A stretch of DNA of 6,949 bases, taken from contig JAFZWX010000154.1 in NCBI GenBank assembly GCA_017617145.1, positions 1 through 6,949 on the forward strand. The letters run 5' to 3'. The notes under the pieces are model-generated. The model searched no databases and was not told where the DNA came from. It saw nothing but the letters and a program-made list of their open reading frames with translations. The DNA comes from Treponema sp. (GTDB lineage: Bacteria > Spirochaetota > Spirochaetia > Treponematales > Treponemataceae). Below, in pieces: positions 6,804 to 6,949 of the stretch. How positions within the stretch are numbered: the stretch's first letter is position 1; each line of letters begins with the position of its first letter. A program made the translations under genes and the position numbers.

Positions 6804-6949
6804 CAGCATTATTTATTATCATTGCTGCGGTAGCTTTACTTGTTATCGGCTATATTTTCTATGGCTCATGGCTTGCAAAGCAGTGGGGAATTGACCCTGC
6901 AAAAAAGACTCCTGCTCAGGAAAAAACTGACGGAGTTGACTATGTTCCG
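6800..6949 (+). CDS. cstA: CstA-family carbon starvation protein / pyruvate transporter, N-terminus (runs off right edge)
   Basis: Fifty codons are visible before the window ends. CstA-family proteins (CstA, BtsT/YjiY) are multi-pass inner-membrane transporters; E. coli members import pyruvate with protons, and peptide uptake has also been proposed. The visible part has a first membrane helix (about residues 2-23) followed by FYGSWLAKQWGIDP (20-33), TPAQE and DGVDYVP at the end. The order 'YGxxL...GxDPxxxTPAxExxDGVDYVP' is the family's N-terminal signature. A strong GGAGG (6789-6793) sits 6 nt before the ATG, which overlaps the preceding stop codon as ATGA, so translation is coupled. Which substrate applies, and whether the gene is intact, cannot be judged from the fragment. 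Confidence 0.9.
   Translation, partial: MTALFIIIAAVALLVIGYIFYGSWLAKQWGIDPAKKTPAQEKTDGVDYVP

Noticed and set aside
6328..6894. Other open frames overlapping the 171-aa gene and cstA start on both strands.
   Set aside because: They lack ribosome binding sites and recognisable motifs and contradict the clear promoter, ribosome binding sites and ATGA overlap of the chosen genes.
1..6949. A new defence, CRISPR or other multi-gene system.
   Set aside because: No repeat-spacer pattern, nuclease, reverse transcriptase, toxin-antitoxin or similar signature was seen. Apart from the 171-aa protein, every long gene fits a known family.

Overview
This window looks like chromosomal DNA from a carbohydrate-using, AT-rich anaerobe. 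The protein style (Hsp33, a short TcdA, a GH51 arabinofuranosidase, CstA) would suit a gut or rumen spirochaete such as Treponema. That taxonomic guess is an impression from the protein sequences, not a search result; Clostridia-like Firmicutes remain possible.

Most of the window is one run of five minus-strand genes, read from about 6163 down to 191: tcdA (tRNA ct6A-forming dehydratase), a MATE-family multidrug/cation antiporter, a GH51 alpha-L-arabinofuranosidase, a membrane-anchored metallophosphoesterase, and hslO (Hsp33 redox chaperone). Gaps are 24, 114, 1 and 14 nt, so they could form one transcript. The 114-nt gap before the arabinofuranosidase holds a 72-nt imperfect palindrome, the most striking non-coding structure here. 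The five products have no obvious common pathway. The closest link is the arabinofuranosidase and phosphoesterase, separated by 1 nt with the second gene's ribosome binding site inside the first gene.

At the left edge (1-64, minus strand) there are 21 codons that read like the start of an IS1182-family transposase. Between it and the hslO stop lies a perfect 9-bp hairpin with A- and T-rich flanks, probably a bidirectional terminator and possibly part of the insertion-sequence end.

At the right, a divergent intergenic region (6164-6287) carries a near-consensus sigma-70 promoter (TTGACA, 17 nt, TATACT) firing rightward into an unrecognised 171-aa protein. That gene overlaps the start of a CstA-family carbon-starvation/pyruvate transporter by 4 nt (ATGA), and the transporter runs off the window. 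The opposite strand of the same region has a minus-strand promoter so close to tcdA that its mRNA would have almost no leader.

No CRISPR array, tRNA, rRNA, riboswitch or recognisable defence system was found. The items most worth following are the uncharacterised protein coupled to cstA, the large palindrome, and the altered active-site surroundings of the GH51 enzyme.
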